DNA from: Oscillospiraceae bacterium
GTDB lineage: Bacteria > Bacillota > Clostridia > Oscillospirales > Ruminococcaceae
DNA: 64,000 nt
Reading direction: 5' to 3'
Assembly: GCA_021769525.1 (NCBI GenBank)
Contig: JAETSQ010000005.1
Location: 24,780 to 88,779, forward strand
A program made the translations under genes and the position numbers. The notes under the pieces were generated by a model. That model saw only the letters and a program-made list of their open reading frames with translations. It was not told the origin of the DNA and ran no database searches. Below, piece after piece: positions 44,841 to 55,197 of the stretch (its first letter is position 1; the number at the start of each line of letters is the position of its first letter).

Positions 44841-45311
44841 TCATTCCGGCAGCTTGCAGACATCGATCCAGCCCAGGGCCTCGCTGGCCCGCTCCAGCTC
44901 CGCGCAGGTGAGGCGGACGGCGCTGTTGGCGGTGCCGCAGGCGGGGTAAACGGTCTCGAACCGCCGCAGGGACACATCCAAATAAACACGCAGAGGATTT
45001 GCAAGGCCGAAGGGACAGATGCCCCCCACGGCATGGCCGGTAAAGCGCAGGGCGTCATCGGGGGAGAGCATCTTGGCCTTGAAGCCGAATTGATCCTTGA
45101 ACTTGCGGTTATCGATCTTGGCGTCCCCGGCGGCGAGGATGACCATGGCGCTCTCCCCGTCGTACAGGGAGATGGTCTTGGCGATATGCCCCGGTTCCAC
45201 CCCCAGGGCCTGGGCGGCCAGCTCCACAGTGGCGCTGCTCACCTCAAAGACGCGGATGCGGTCCTCAAATCCCCGCGCGGCAAGCCAGGCGCGGGCCGAT
45301 TCCATGCTCAT
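44841..45311 (-). CDS. YbaK/EbsC/ProX-type aminoacyl-tRNA deacylase
   Basis: 156 residues, starting MSMESARAWLAARGFEDRI. Family landmarks: VEPGHIAKTISLYDG (with the conserved Lys), FGFKAKMLSPDDALRFTGHAVGGICPFGL, which includes the GxxxP loop, and ACGTANSAVRLTCAEL near the C-terminus. Stand-alone editing domains remove mischarged amino acids such as Cys or Ala from tRNA-Pro. ATG 45311 has AAAGGAGC upstream; ATG 45305 is an alternative. Confidence 0.9.
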   Translation of the reverse strand: MSMESARAWLAARGFEDRIRVFEVSSATVELAAQALGVEPGHIAKTISLYDGESAMVILAAGDAKIDNRKFKDQFGFKAKMLSPDDALRFTGHAVGGICPFGLANPLRVYLDVSLRRFETVYPACGTANSAVRLTCAELERASEALGWIDVCKLPE

Positions 45312-45418
45312 GCTTTTCGCTCCTTTTTTATCCGTTTCTACGTTCCATGATACTATAAAAAGGAGATTTTGGCAACGGCAGGAACAGGAGGAGAAGGGAA
45401 AATGAAATGCAGGCCGCC

Positions 45419-45447
45419 TTGACAGGATAGGCAAAAAATGATAGAAT
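45419..45447 (+). promoter_or_regulatory. Promoter of the YefM/ParE-type module
   Basis: TTGACA (45419-45424), 17-bp spacer, TAGAAT (45442-45447): a near-consensus promoter. Confidence 0.8.
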
Positions 45448-45475
45448 TTGTTTATCACAGAAGGAGGTGTCCGAT

Positions 45476-45745
45476 ATGGATAATATCCGCCCATCTTCGG
45501 AGCTGCGGAACCACTATAATGAGATCGCCTCCCTTTGCAGGGAGAGCAAAGAGCCTGTTTTTATCACCGTCCACGGAAGGGGCGATACGGCGATCCTGGA
45601 CATCCACACCTACCAGAAAATGGAAAAGGAGCTGGCCCTTTACCGGATGCTGGCCCTCTCGGAGGAGCAGTTCCAACAGGGGGAAACAGCGCCGGCGGGG
45701 GAGGTCTTCGGGGATATACTGGGGGAACTGGAGAGCGAGGGATAA
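45476..45745 (+). CDS. Antitoxin, Phd/YefM family
   Basis: 89 residues. The N-terminal IRPSSELRNHYNEIASLCRESKEPVFITVHGRGDTAIL is the Phd/YefM DNA-binding fold, followed by a helical C-terminus likely to wrap the toxin. ATG 45476 is eight bases after AAGGAGG. It pairs with the toxin four bases downstream and would autorepress the promoter. Confidence 0.88.
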   Translation: MDNIRPSSELRNHYNEIASLCRESKEPVFITVHGRGDTAILDIHTYQKMEKELALYRMLALSEEQFQQGETAPAGEVFGDILGELESEG

Positions 45746-45748
45746 AGG

Positions 45749-46060
45749 ATGGGGTTTCAGGTCATCTTTTCCCAGCAGGCCAGGGAGCAGCTGCGGGAGA
45801 TCGCCTTTTACCTGCGCTGCAATGTGTCCGGTAAATGCGCCATTCGCACGGTGAGGGAGATCCAAACGATGGTGGAAAGCCTGGAAGAAATGCCGCTGCG
45901 GTATGCCCTCGCCCGGAATATCGTCCTCAAACGCCAGGGGTACCGTTCGGCTGTCTGCGGAAAATATCTCATTTTCTACAAGGTCCTGCAGGAGGAAAAC
46001 CAGGTGCGGGTCTATGCCATCGTCAACGGGACCCAGGATTACCTTTCCCTGGTGCTCTGA
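45749..46060 (+). CDS. Toxin, RelE/ParE family
   Basis: 103 residues with the small alpha/beta RelE/ParE layout: VIFSQQAREQLREIAFYL, a middle helix with AIRTVREIQTMVESLEEMP, and terminal strands GKYLIFYKVLQEENQVRVYAIVNG (split). RelE-like toxins cleave ribosome-bound mRNA, ParE-like inhibit gyrase; I cannot decide between them from motifs. Coupled to the antitoxin gene. Confidence 0.85.
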   Translation: MGFQVIFSQQAREQLREIAFYLRCNVSGKCAIRTVREIQTMVESLEEMPLRYALARNIVLKRQGYRSAVCGKYLIFYKVLQEENQVRVYAIVNGTQDYLSLVL

Positions 46061-46087
46061 CCCCCGGAGATCTTCCCTCCGGAGGAG

Positions 46088-46116
46088 TTGACAGGACCGG
46101 TCCGGAAGAGTATAAT
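46088..46116 (+). promoter_or_regulatory. Perfect consensus promoter of the T-box transcript
   Basis: TTGACA (46088-46093), exactly 17 bp, TATAAT (46111-46116). Confidence 0.88.
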
Positions 46117-46117
46117 A

Positions 46118-46381
46118 CTCACGATACCGATCACCGGCGTTGAAGGGAAGAATCCACCGTGTCCGCGCCAGAGAGGGGGGCCTTGGCTGGGAGCCCCTTG
46201 CGGAAGAAAAGCGGGAGGAGAGCCGCCCCGGAGCCCTGGGCCGAAGCAAGGCCCGGCGGGTGAGGCCCGTTACAGCCTGGATCAAGGGGTGCCCGGCACC
46301 GGTGCCGGGCGCAATCTGGGTGGTACCGCGGAGGAATAAAACGGCCTTCGTCCCTGCAAAAACAGGGGCGAAGGCTTTTTT
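46118..46381 (+). promoter_or_regulatory. T-box riboswitch, likely tRNA-Ala responsive
   Basis: The antiterminator bulge GGGTGGTACCGCGG (46318-46331) is the invariant T-box sequence that pairs with uncharged tRNA NCCA. Upstream, an AGAGAG segment and a GC-rich apical loop (46170-46200) fit stem I. A terminator follows: GCCTTCGTCCCTG (46344-46356) with CAGGGGCGAAGGC (46363-46375) and a T-run. A GCC triplet (46222-46224) before CCCCGGAGCC sits where the specifier is expected and would read alanine, but I assign this with low confidence. The next gene on this strand is alaS, 1.34 kb further on, beyond cotJABC on the other strand. Confidence 0.88.
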
Positions 46382-46414
46382 GTTTGGCCGGCATTCGGAA
46401 GGGACAGCGCGCCG

Positions 46415-47011
46415 CTACTTATCGAAGGACGGGTTGATGGCGTAGAAGTTCTTGCTGTCCAGGCAGGCGGTCACCCGGCGCAGGCACTCGCCGAAGCGCT
46501 GGAAGTGGACGATCTCCCGCTCCCGCAGGAACTTGATGGGGTCCCGGACCTCCGGGTCATCCACCAGGCGCAGGATGTTGTCGTAGGTGACACGGGCCTT
46601 CTGCTCCGCCGCCATGTCCTCGGTGAGGTCGGCGATGGGATCCCCCAGGCACTGGAAGGTGGCGGAGGAAAAGGGCATCCCGCTGGCCGCGGAGGGCCAG
46701 ACGCCTACGGTGTGGTCCACAAAGTAGGCGGCGAAGGGGGATTTTTCGATCTGATCCATGGAGAGGTTCCGGGTCAGCTGGTGGACGATGGCCCCGATGA
46801 TCTCCATATGGGCCAGCTCCTCGGTGCCGATGTCGGTGAGGGTACCGGCCACATTGCGGTCGGTCATGGTGTACCGTTGGTTCAGATACCGTAGGGAAGC
46901 CCCCAGCTCCCCGTTGGGCCCTCCCAGCTGGCTGATGATCGCCTGGGCCGCGTTCGGGTCCGGCTTGCAGATCTTCACCGGGTACTCCAGCCTTCTTTCA
47001 TAAGTCCACAT
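46415..47011 (-). CDS. cotJC: Spore coat protein CotJC (manganese catalase-like)
   Basis: 198 residues. Ferritin-like manganese-catalase family: helices with GTEELAHMEIIGAIVHQL and a later REREIVHFQRFGECL that supply Glu/His metal ligands. In Bacillus, cotJABC is mother-cell expressed and CotJC is a coat protein. Third gene of the unit, three bases after cotJB. Its 3' end faces the T-box terminator. Confidence 0.93.
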   Translation of the reverse strand: MWTYERRLEYPVKICKPDPNAAQAIISQLGGPNGELGASLRYLNQRYTMTDRNVAGTLTDIGTEELAHMEIIGAIVHQLTRNLSMDQIEKSPFAAYFVDHTVGVWPSAASGMPFSSATFQCLGDPIADLTEDMAAEQKARVTYDNILRLVDDPEVRDPIKFLREREIVHFQRFGECLRRVTACLDSKNFYAINPSFDK

Positions 47012-47014
47012 CGA

Positions 47015-47269
47015 TCATACCTCCCCTTCCCAGGGCCATGGGTCACAGGTCCAGGTCCATTTTGTCGGGTTGGTGACATCAAATGGGGTCACCGGCCCAT
47101 AACGGAGGTTCAGCGCCTCCAAGGCGTTCTGCCGCTGGACCCGGTACTGCTGGTACAGGGCCATGGCGGCGGGCTCCTCACAATGGGTATCCAGGTAGAG
47201 CCCCAGCTCCACCAGGGCAAAGCTGGCCACCCGCAGCTCGTTCCAGAGCTTCATTTCTTCACTGCACAC
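47015..47269 (-). CDS. cotJB: Spore coat protein CotJB
   Basis: 84 residues with the family's ALVELGLYLDTH and a C-terminal TPFDVTNPTKWTWTCDPWPWEGEV segment rich in Trp/Pro. Three bases separate it from cotJA and from cotJC. Confidence 0.9.
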   Translation of the reverse strand: MCSEEMKLWNELRVASFALVELGLYLDTHCEEPAAMALYQQYRVQRQNALEALNLRYGPVTPFDVTNPTKWTWTCDPWPWEGEV

Positions 47270-47272
47270 AAC

Positions 47273-47530
47273 TCAGCACCTTCTTCCTGCAAAGGGCATA
47301 TCCAGAACAGGGAACAGGGTCCCCCGCTCCAGCGCCTTCTCCGCGCAGTAGGCCTCTCCCCACCGCTGCCAGGGGGTGTAGGTCATCCCCACGGCAAACT
47401 GGTCAAAGGCCCCTTCCTTGTCCAGCACCACTCTGGCCAGCTCCGCCGCGGCGCTGCGGGCCGGCCGCCGCTGGGGAGTGGGGGCAGCCCGGCGGACCGG
47501 CTGCTGCCGGTAATTCATTCTCTCAGACAT
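47273..47530 (-). CDS. cotJA: Spore coat associated protein CotJA
   Basis: 85 residues. A basic, Pro/Arg/Ala-rich N-terminal half is followed by the CotJA core FAVGMTYTPWQRWGEAYCAEKALERGTLFPVLDMPF (split across strands). AAAGGAG lies before ATG 47530. First gene of cotJABC; I found no clear sigma-E promoter by eye in the ~190-bp gap to alaS. Confidence 0.88.
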   Translation of the reverse strand: MSERMNYRQQPVRRAAPTPQRRPARSAAAELARVVLDKEGAFDQFAVGMTYTPWQRWGEAYCAEKALERGTLFPVLDMPFAGRRC

Positions 47531-47722
47531 TGGATTACTCCTTTCTCCCGCGGCGACCCAAAAGGAAGCGCGGGCAGGGCCTTTTGGCGGGGAGGGGATG
47601 CCTCCCGCGGCCCTGTACCATCCTATGGCGAAGTCCTTCCCTGCGCCACAAGCCAGTTTCCCCAGCCTTTCACGGCTTTTTTATACAGAAAAAATAAAGA
47701 ATCGAAAGCGAGCGAGAAAACA

Positions 47723-50359
<2,637 letters not shown>

Positions 50360-50372
50360 CCCGCCAAGTCAA

Positions 50373-50412
50373 GCGCCGCCTCGCCCATTTTTCCGGGGTG
50401 GAGGCGGCGCGT
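50373..50412 (+). terminator. GC hairpin after alaS
   Basis: GCGCCGCCTC pairs with GAGGCGGCGC around a loop containing the T-run CATTTTTCC. Lacking a T-run after the stem, it is a weak terminator candidate between alaS and the HIT gene. Confidence 0.5.
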
Positions 50413-50436
50413 TACCAAATCAAGGAGGCTTTTCGA

Positions 50437-50778
50437 ATGTCTGACTGCATTTTCTGCAAGATCATCGCCGGGGAGATCCCCTCCGCCAAGGTCTACGAGG
50501 ACGACCGCTGCCTGGCCTTTAAGGACCTGGACCCCAAGGCCCCCATCCATATTTTGGTGGTCCCCAAGGCCCATATCCAGAGCGTGGACGCCGTCACCCC
50601 GGAGAACAGCGGGGAAGCGGCCCACATCCTGGAGGTCATCCCCGGCATCATGAAGGAGCTGGGGGTAAAGACCGGCTACCGCGTCGTCACCAACATCGGC
50701 CCGGACGCCGGGCAGACGGTGCCCCACCTCCACTTCCACGTGCTGGCGGGGCAGGAGATGGGCTGGACCCCGGCCTGA
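50437..50778 (+). CDS. HIT-family nucleotide hydrolase (Hint-like)
   Basis: 113 residues. CIFCKIIAGEIPSAKVYEDD is the Hint N-terminus with CxxC zinc site, and the HIT motif is TVPHLHFHVLAGQEMGW. Hydrolyses nucleoside phosphoramidates such as AMP-lysine or aminoacyl-AMP, which fits its place beside alaS. AAGGAGG precedes ATG 50437. Confidence 0.95.
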   Translation: MSDCIFCKIIAGEIPSAKVYEDDRCLAFKDLDPKAPIHILVVPKAHIQSVDAVTPENSGEAAHILEVIPGIMKELGVKTGYRVVTNIGPDAGQTVPHLHFHVLAGQEMGWTPA

Positions 50779-50827
50779 CCAGACTTCGTCTGGATTTCGC
50801 CCTACACCGGCCCTGCGGAGATAACAA

Positions 50828-50865
50828 AAAACAGCCGGAGCCAGCGCTTTGGCTGTTTTCTGTAA
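50828..50865 (+). terminator. Terminator after the HIT gene
   Basis: AAAAAACAGCC pairs with GGCTGTTTTCT around a 14-nt loop, ending in TGT; stem with T-rich 3' side. Confidence 0.72.
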
Positions 50866-50877
50866 GGCTCTGAGACC

Positions 50878-51273
50878 TCATCGCCGGTGGTGCCGTTTCA
50901 GCAGATAGCACAGCCCGAAGATGGGGATGCAGAGCAAAAACCAGATGGTGCTGTACAAAAGGCAGATCTGCCCCCGGAAGTGGAGGGGGAGGTCGGAGTA
51001 GTCCCAGACATCCCACCCCAGCTTCAGGTTCACCAGCCACCCCACCGCCAGCTCATACCCGGTGATGATGGCGGAGCCCAGGGCGCACCGGGCCCCGGTC
51101 CGCCAGTGGCGCACCGCCTCGCTGACCCGGTAGAGGGTGGAGAGGCAGAGCCCCCCGGTGATGCCCATGGTCCAGTGGGTGTACCCCCGCCAGAGGATCT
51201 CCAGCAGGCTGTACCCCGCCGCCCCCAGGCAGAAAAGTCCGGCGTATTCCCGCAGCTTCTTTTTCCCTTTGAT
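50878..51273 (-). CDS. Putative ABC-transporter-permease-like (CmpB family) membrane protein, start codon missing or unusual
   Basis: The frame encodes about 130 residues that look family-complete: CLGAAGYSLLEILWRGYTHWTMGITGG, then ITGYELAVGWLVNL and WDYSDLPLHFRGQICLLYSTIWFLL, four membrane helices and a basic end. This matches the putative ABC_trans_CmpB group. There is no ATG, GTG or TTG upstream of Met at 51168, although conserved sequence continues about 30 codons further up. GGGAGG stands before an ATC codon (51273-51271), and a CTG lies at 51255. The 5' edge falls in an imperfect hairpin at 51274-51330, next to the MITE, so the true start may have been lost. Confidence 0.55.
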   Translation of the reverse strand: MKGKKKLREYAGLFCLGAAGYSLLEILWRGYTHWTMGITGGLCLSTLYRVSEAVRHWRTGARCALGSAIITGYELAVGWLVNLKLGWDVWDYSDLPLHFRGQICLLYSTIWFLLCIPIFGLCYLLKRHHRR

Positions 51274-51330
51274 AAGCCCCCGCCTCCCGCAAGAATGGTG
51301 ATAAAAGCATTCTTTGCAGGGGCGGGGCTT
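51274..51330. repeat. Imperfect inverted repeat at the edge of the CmpB-like gene
   Basis: Arms 51274-51297 and 51308-51330 pair over most of 22 bp with a few gaps. On the plus strand it ends CTTTTAT and looks terminator-like. It occupies the position where the CmpB-like gene should have its start. Confidence 0.6.
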
Positions 51331-51344
51331 TTATGCGCTTTCTT

Positions 51345-51510
51345 TAGGGAAGCTCTGATGAAATCCGGCGGTCGGATTGGCGAGCAGATTTTCCGGCTGT
51401 CGAAGCCTTAAAATCGCCGAAATACTTGATGTATTTCAAGACTTTAAGGCAAGGACAGCGGGGAAATATGCCGTCAAGACGCGCCACAGGATTTATTCAG
51501 AGGTTCCTTA
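51345..51510. mobile_element. MITE, 166 bp, copy 1
   Basis: Imperfect terminal inverted repeats (TAGGGAAGCTCTGATGAAAT at the left and, reversed, TAAGGAACCTCTGAATAAAT at the right), TA at both ends, and a central palindrome GAAATACTTG-A-TGTATTTC. No coding capacity. A second element of exactly the same length and architecture is at 57856-58021. The right end supplies the last codons of the radical SAM gene. Confidence 0.82.
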
Positions 51511-52370
51511 GAGAAGCGGGTGCGGTAGCCGCACCGGCGGCAGAGCTCCTGGGTGATCCGCCTTTCCTGGAATCCCCGCACCATCCCGCCGAAGAGGGGA
51601 CGGGCCAGGATGTCCGCCAGCTCCTCCGCAAAGAGGTTCCCCAGGGGGCATTCCCCCTCCCCGTCCAGGCAGCAGGGCACAACGGTGCCGTCGCAGAGGA
51701 CCCCCAGCATCCGCCGGGCGCCGTAGCAGGTGCCGGGGCCGGGGATGACCGGGGCGGAAAGGCTGGGCCAGGCAAATTCTTCCTCAAAGCTGAGGAAGAT
51801 ATGCTCCCCCAGGGCCAGGGACCGCTCCCCGGAGCGCCCCGCCAGCTCCCCCTCCTGGGGGAACTCCCGCCCCAGCAGCGCCAGCAGCTTCCGGGAGCTT
51901 TCGTCGGTCTCCCGGCCGCGGCCCAGGGTCCAGATGCGGAAGACGGTGAACTTCCCCAGGGCCGCTCCCCGCCGGGCGTAGTCCGCCGCCCCGGCGATGT
52001 AGCCCGCCGCCTCCCCGTGGACCTCCTGCCGGTAGCTGTGGAGGGAGAGGTTCAGCTGCCGCAGGGCGGGGGCCGCCAGCAGGGCCTCCGACTGCCGGGC
52101 CAGGAGCGCGCCGTTGGTGGTAAGGTTCACCCGGAACCCCCGTTCCCCGGCCAGGGCCAGATACTCCGGCAGCAGGGGGTGGAGGAGCGGCTCTCCCTTC
52201 ACGTGGAAATAGAGGTAGCGCGTATAGGGGCGCAGCTGGTCCAGGGCCCGCAGGAATTTCTCCCGCTCCATAAAGGCAGGGGGACGCCTGCCAGGGGGGC
52301 AGAAGGGGCAGCGAAGGTTGCAGACGTTGGTGATCTCCAGGTAGACCTTTTTGAAGCGGACCGCTTCCAC
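51474..52370 (-). CDS. Radical SAM protein with SPASM-like C-terminus
   Basis: 298 residues from GTG 52370, preceded by GGAGGGGG. The cluster motif is CNLRCPFC (CxxxCxxC) near residue 16, followed by a YLYFHVKGEPLLHP block. The C-terminal region has CYGARRMLGVLCDGTVVPCCLDGEGECPLGN (split) and LCRRCG, typical of SPASM auxiliary-cluster domains. The last 11 residues (KEPLNKSCGAS) are translated from the MITE, which also provides the stop. Substrate unknown; no precursor peptide gene was recognised nearby. Confidence 0.85.
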   Translation of the reverse strand: MEAVRFKKVYLEITNVCNLRCPFCPPGRRPPAFMEREKFLRALDQLRPYTRYLYFHVKGEPLLHPLLPEYLALAGERGFRVNLTTNGALLARQSEALLAAPALRQLNLSLHSYRQEVHGEAAGYIAGAADYARRGAALGKFTVFRIWTLGRGRETDESSRKLLALLGREFPQEGELAGRSGERSLALGEHIFLSFEEEFAWPSLSAPVIPGPGTCYGARRMLGVLCDGTVVPCCLDGEGECPLGNLFAEELADILARPLFGGMVRGFQERRITQELCRRCGYRTRFSKEPLNKSCGAS

Positions 52371-52419
52371 AGGGTACCCCCCTCCTTTTTCCGCCGGAAT
52401 GTTCCGGGACGATCTCTCA

Positions 52420-52430
52420 TACAGTATAGC
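52420..52430 (-). promoter_or_regulatory. Extended -10 promoter of the radical SAM gene
   Basis: Minus strand: TG-C-TATACT, with TATACT at 52428-52423. No convincing -35. Confidence 0.5.
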
Positions 52431-52531
52431 ACAGACCGGCGCAAAAGCCACAATTTTTTCCGCAGCTCTGGGAAAAACGGAAAAATCTGTCGGAAAGGCT
52501 GTAGATTGTCCTGATAAGCGGACAGGCTTTC

Positions 52532-52540
52532 TGCTATACT
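52532..52540 (+). promoter_or_regulatory. Extended -10 promoter of the 103-residue gene
   Basis: TGCTATACT at 52532-52540, divergent from the radical SAM promoter 110 bp away. Confidence 0.55.
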
Positions 52541-52597
52541 GGGTACAGACGGAAGGGGATCATCCCCCCGGAGACGAAAGAAAAAGGAGGAGCAGCG

Positions 52598-52909
52598 ATG
52601 AAAGAGAAGTACCTGACCATTACCGAGATGACCTTTTTGCTGGAGGGGGAAGTGCTGGGCTACGGACAGATCATCGCCGCCGCTCCGGGACCGGAGCGTC
52701 CGGGGGAGTTCTCCCGCAGCCTTACCCAGGGGAGCATCCGGATGGGGACCTTCCTCCCCGCCGGGGAGGATGTTCCGGCGGGACGTTGGGAGGCCCGCCT
52801 GGAGGGGGAGGAGGGCTACGCCCTCACCTTCCGGGGGGAGAAGTTCCTCCTCTCCGCCGGCCGGCGGCCGGCCGCCCGCCCCGCGGCCCTGCGCCTTGCC
52901 GAATCGTGA
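52598..52909 (+). CDS. Hypothetical protein, 103 residues
   Basis: ATG 52598 eight bases after AAAGGAGGAG. Sequence begins MKEKYLTITEMTFLLEGE and holds several beta-strand-like stretches (GYGQIIAAAPG, GTFLPAGEDVP, GYALTFRGEKFLL), then an Ala/Arg/Pro-rich tail. No domain recognised. Its 3' end overlaps the promoter of the next gene. Confidence 0.65.
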   Translation: MKEKYLTITEMTFLLEGEVLGYGQIIAAAPGPERPGEFSRSLTQGSIRMGTFLPAGEDVPAGRWEARLEGEEGYALTFRGEKFLLSAGRRPAARPAALRLAES

Positions 52910-52924
52910 GGTTGGTGCTACAAT
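52896..52924 (+). promoter_or_regulatory. Promoter of the HD nucleotidase
   Basis: TTGCCG (52896-52901), 17 bp, TACAAT (52919-52924), with a TG extension at 52916. Confidence 0.75.
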
Positions 52925-52963
52925 AGTTAGGAACATCACCGTATTGAAAGGGGAGGGAACACC

Positions 52964-53539
52964 ATGCGCAGCAGCTTTTTCGCCATGCTGGGCCGGATGA
53001 AGCACATCGCCCGGTGGGGGCTGATGCACAGCACCCGGCAGGAGAACCTCAGCGAGCACACCCTGGAGGTGGCCTACATCGCCCACGGTCTGGCGGTGCT
53101 GGGGAACCGGCGCTTCGGCCGGGAGCTGGACCCAGGGAAGGCGGTGCTGTACGCCCTCTACCACGATTGCAGCGAGATCCTCACCGGGGACCTGCCCACC
53201 CCGGTGAAGTACCACAGCGAGGCCCTGCGGGCCGCCTACAAGGCGGTGGAGGCGGAGGCCGCGGGGCGGCTGCTGGAAAAGCTCCCGGCGGAGCTTTCGG
53301 AGGATTTTGCCCCCTGGTTCCGGATCCCCCCGGACTACCTCCCGGTCATCAAGGCGGCGGACAAGCTCTCCGCTCTCATCAAGTGCCAGGAGGAGAAGAA
53401 CAGCGGCAACCGGGAGTTCGACCGGGCCATGGAGACCACCCTGGCCTCCCTGCGGGAGATGGCCCTCCCGGAGGCGGAGGCCTTCCTGGAGGAGTTCTTC
53501 CCGGCCTACAGCCTGACCCTGGATGACCAGACACTGTAG
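52964..53539 (+). CDS. HD-domain 5'-deoxynucleotidase (YfbR-like)
   Basis: 191 residues. YfbR pattern: FFAMLGRMKHIARWGLMH, ENLSEHTLEVAYIAHGL (His), YALYHDCSEILTGDLPTPVKY (HD), then IKAADKLSALIKC (Asp). It dephosphorylates dNMPs to keep nucleotide pools in balance. Independent promoter; paralogue of the shorter HD protein at 4215. Confidence 0.92.
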   Translation: MRSSFFAMLGRMKHIARWGLMHSTRQENLSEHTLEVAYIAHGLAVLGNRRFGRELDPGKAVLYALYHDCSEILTGDLPTPVKYHSEALRAAYKAVEAEAAGRLLEKLPAELSEDFAPWFRIPPDYLPVIKAADKLSALIKCQEEKNSGNREFDRAMETTLASLREMALPEAEAFLEEFFPAYSLTLDDQTL

Positions 53540-53579
53540 TAGCGGGCCTGCGGTTTTTTGAGAAAGGTGACGTTCGCTC

Positions 53580-53608
53580 TAGACAAATCTCTCCGTCTGT
53601 GCTATCCT
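53580..53608 (+). promoter_or_regulatory. Promoter of the MATE exporter
   Basis: TAGACA (53580-53585), 17 bp, TATCCT (53603-53608), with a TG extension. Confidence 0.6.
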
Positions 53609-53660
53609 GTATCAACGGCAGATAGTTGCCAATACGGCCGGCACAGATTTGCGGGAGGAT

Positions 53661-55070
53661 ATGGCCTTGGAACAGACGATCCGACAGGAGAACGGCATCA
53701 CCGGCGGCGTGATCTGGAAGACGCTGCTCTCCTTTTTCTTCCCCATCCTTTTGGGGACCTTTTTTCAGCAGCTTTATAACACCGCCGACGCGGTGATCGT
53801 GGGGCAGTATGTGGGTAAGCAGGCTCTGGCCGCCGTGGGCGGGGCCACCAGCACCCTCATCAACCTCCTGGTGGGGCTCTTTGTGGGCATCGCCTCCGGC
53901 GCGGCGGTGGTCATCTCCCAGCTCTACGGGGCCAGGGACGGGGAGGGCTGCCAGCGGGCGGTGCACACCACCCTGGCCTTCGCTCTGGCGGGGGGCTTCG
54001 CCCTGATGATCTTCGGCTGGCTCGTTTCCCCCGCCGCCCTGCGGGCCATGAACACCCCGGAGGATGTGCTGCCCCACTCCGTCACCTACATCCGGGTCTA
54101 CTTTTTGGGGATCATCGCCAACTTCATCTACAATATGGGCTCCGGCATCCTGCGGGCGGTGGGGGATTCCCGGCGCCCCCTCTACTTCCTCATGGTCTGC
54201 TGCCTGGTGAACATCGGCCTGGACATCCTCCTGGTGGTCTACATCCCCCTGGGGGTGCTGGGGGTGGCCCTGGGCACCTTCCTTTCCCAGCTCATCAGCG
54301 CGGGGCTGGTGCTCCTGTCCCTCACCAAGACCACCCAGATCTACCACCTGAACCTCCGGAAGATCGCCTTTGACCTCTCCATGCTCCGGCGCATCGTGGT
54401 CATCGGCATTCCGGCGGGGCTCCAGAGCGTCATGTACTCCATCTCCAATATCATCATCCAGTCCAGCATCAACACCTTCGGCACCGACGCGGCGGCGGCC
54501 TGGACCGCCTACGGCAAGATCGACGGCTTCTTCTGGATGATCATGAGCGCCTTCGGCGTGGCCATCACCACCTTCTCCGGGCAGAACTTCGGGGCGGGGC
54601 GGTACGACCGCATCCACAAGAGCGTCTGGACCTGTATGGGGATGTCCGCCGGGACGGCGGTCTTTATGAGCGTGGTCCTCTACTTCTGGGGCGGGGCGGT
54701 GTACCGGATGTTCACCCCGGATGCCGCCGTCATCGACCAGGGGATGGTGGTGATGCGGCTGCTGGTGCCCTTCTACATCACCTATGTGGCCATCGAGATC
54801 ATCTCCGGCGCGGTGCGCGGCGCGGGGGATTCCATCATCCCCATGATCATCACCTGTGTGGGCATCTGCGTCCTGCGGGTGGCCTGGATCATGCTGGCGG
54901 TCCCCGTGTGGAGGGACATCCGCACCGTCTGCCTCAGCTACCCCATCACCTGGAGCATCACCTCCATCGCCTTCCTGGCCTACTACTTCCATGGCGGCTG
55001 GCTCCGAAAGCGTATCCAAAAGGCCCAGGAGCTGGCGGAGCAGTCCGAAAGGGAGAACGAGAGCTTCTAA
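53661..55070 (+). CDS. MATE family efflux transporter
   Basis: 469 residues with 12 helices in two repeats. The start of each half is recognisable: ILLGTFFQQLYNTADAVIVGQYVG and IPAGLQSVMYSISNIIIQSSIN, plus the GATSTLINLLVGLFVGIASGAAV region. Exports drugs or metabolites by Na+ or H+ antiport. ATG 53661 has GGAGG only two bases away, so the start is uncertain; TTG 53649 is the alternative. Confidence 0.92.
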   Translation: MALEQTIRQENGITGGVIWKTLLSFFFPILLGTFFQQLYNTADAVIVGQYVGKQALAAVGGATSTLINLLVGLFVGIASGAAVVISQLYGARDGEGCQRAVHTTLAFALAGGFALMIFGWLVSPAALRAMNTPEDVLPHSVTYIRVYFLGIIANFIYNMGSGILRAVGDSRRPLYFLMVCCLVNIGLDILLVVYIPLGVLGVALGTFLSQLISAGLVLLSLTKTTQIYHLNLRKIAFDLSMLRRIVVIGIPAGLQSVMYSISNIIIQSSINTFGTDAAAAWTAYGKIDGFFWMIMSAFGVAITTFSGQNFGAGRYDRIHKSVWTCMGMSAGTAVFMSVVLYFWGGAVYRMFTPDAAVIDQGMVVMRLLVPFYITYVAIEIISGAVRGAGDSIIPMIITCVGICVLRVAWIMLAVPVWRDIRTVCLSYPITWSITSIAFLAYYFHGGWLRKRIQKAQELAEQSERENESF

Positions 55071-55134
55071 AGGAACAGCGGACCTTTTCGGGGAGGCTTT
55101 TCCTTTTGCCTCTCCCTGCAAGAGCACCAATTTA

Positions 55135-55176
55135 TGCGCATATCATATTGACATTTGCGCATATTGAGTGTATGCT
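55135..55176 (+). promoter_or_regulatory. Promoter and repeated operator of the RelB/YafQ module
   Basis: TTGACA (55148-55153), 17 bp, TATGCT (55171-55176). TGCGCATAT occurs twice, at 55135-55143 and 55156-55164, flanking the -35: candidate binding sites for the antitoxin. Confidence 0.75.
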
Positions 55177-55197
55177 TTTTACAAAGGAGTGATTTGT

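Noticed and set aside
51345..51510. Insertion sequence or small ORF at 51.4 kb
   Set aside because: No transposase or coding frame; length and ends fit a MITE.
51474..52370. Radical SAM protein as part of a RiPP system
   Set aside because: The SPASM-like C-terminus is suggestive, but no short precursor gene with a leader/core pattern is adjacent; the 103-residue neighbour is divergent and does not look like a precursor.
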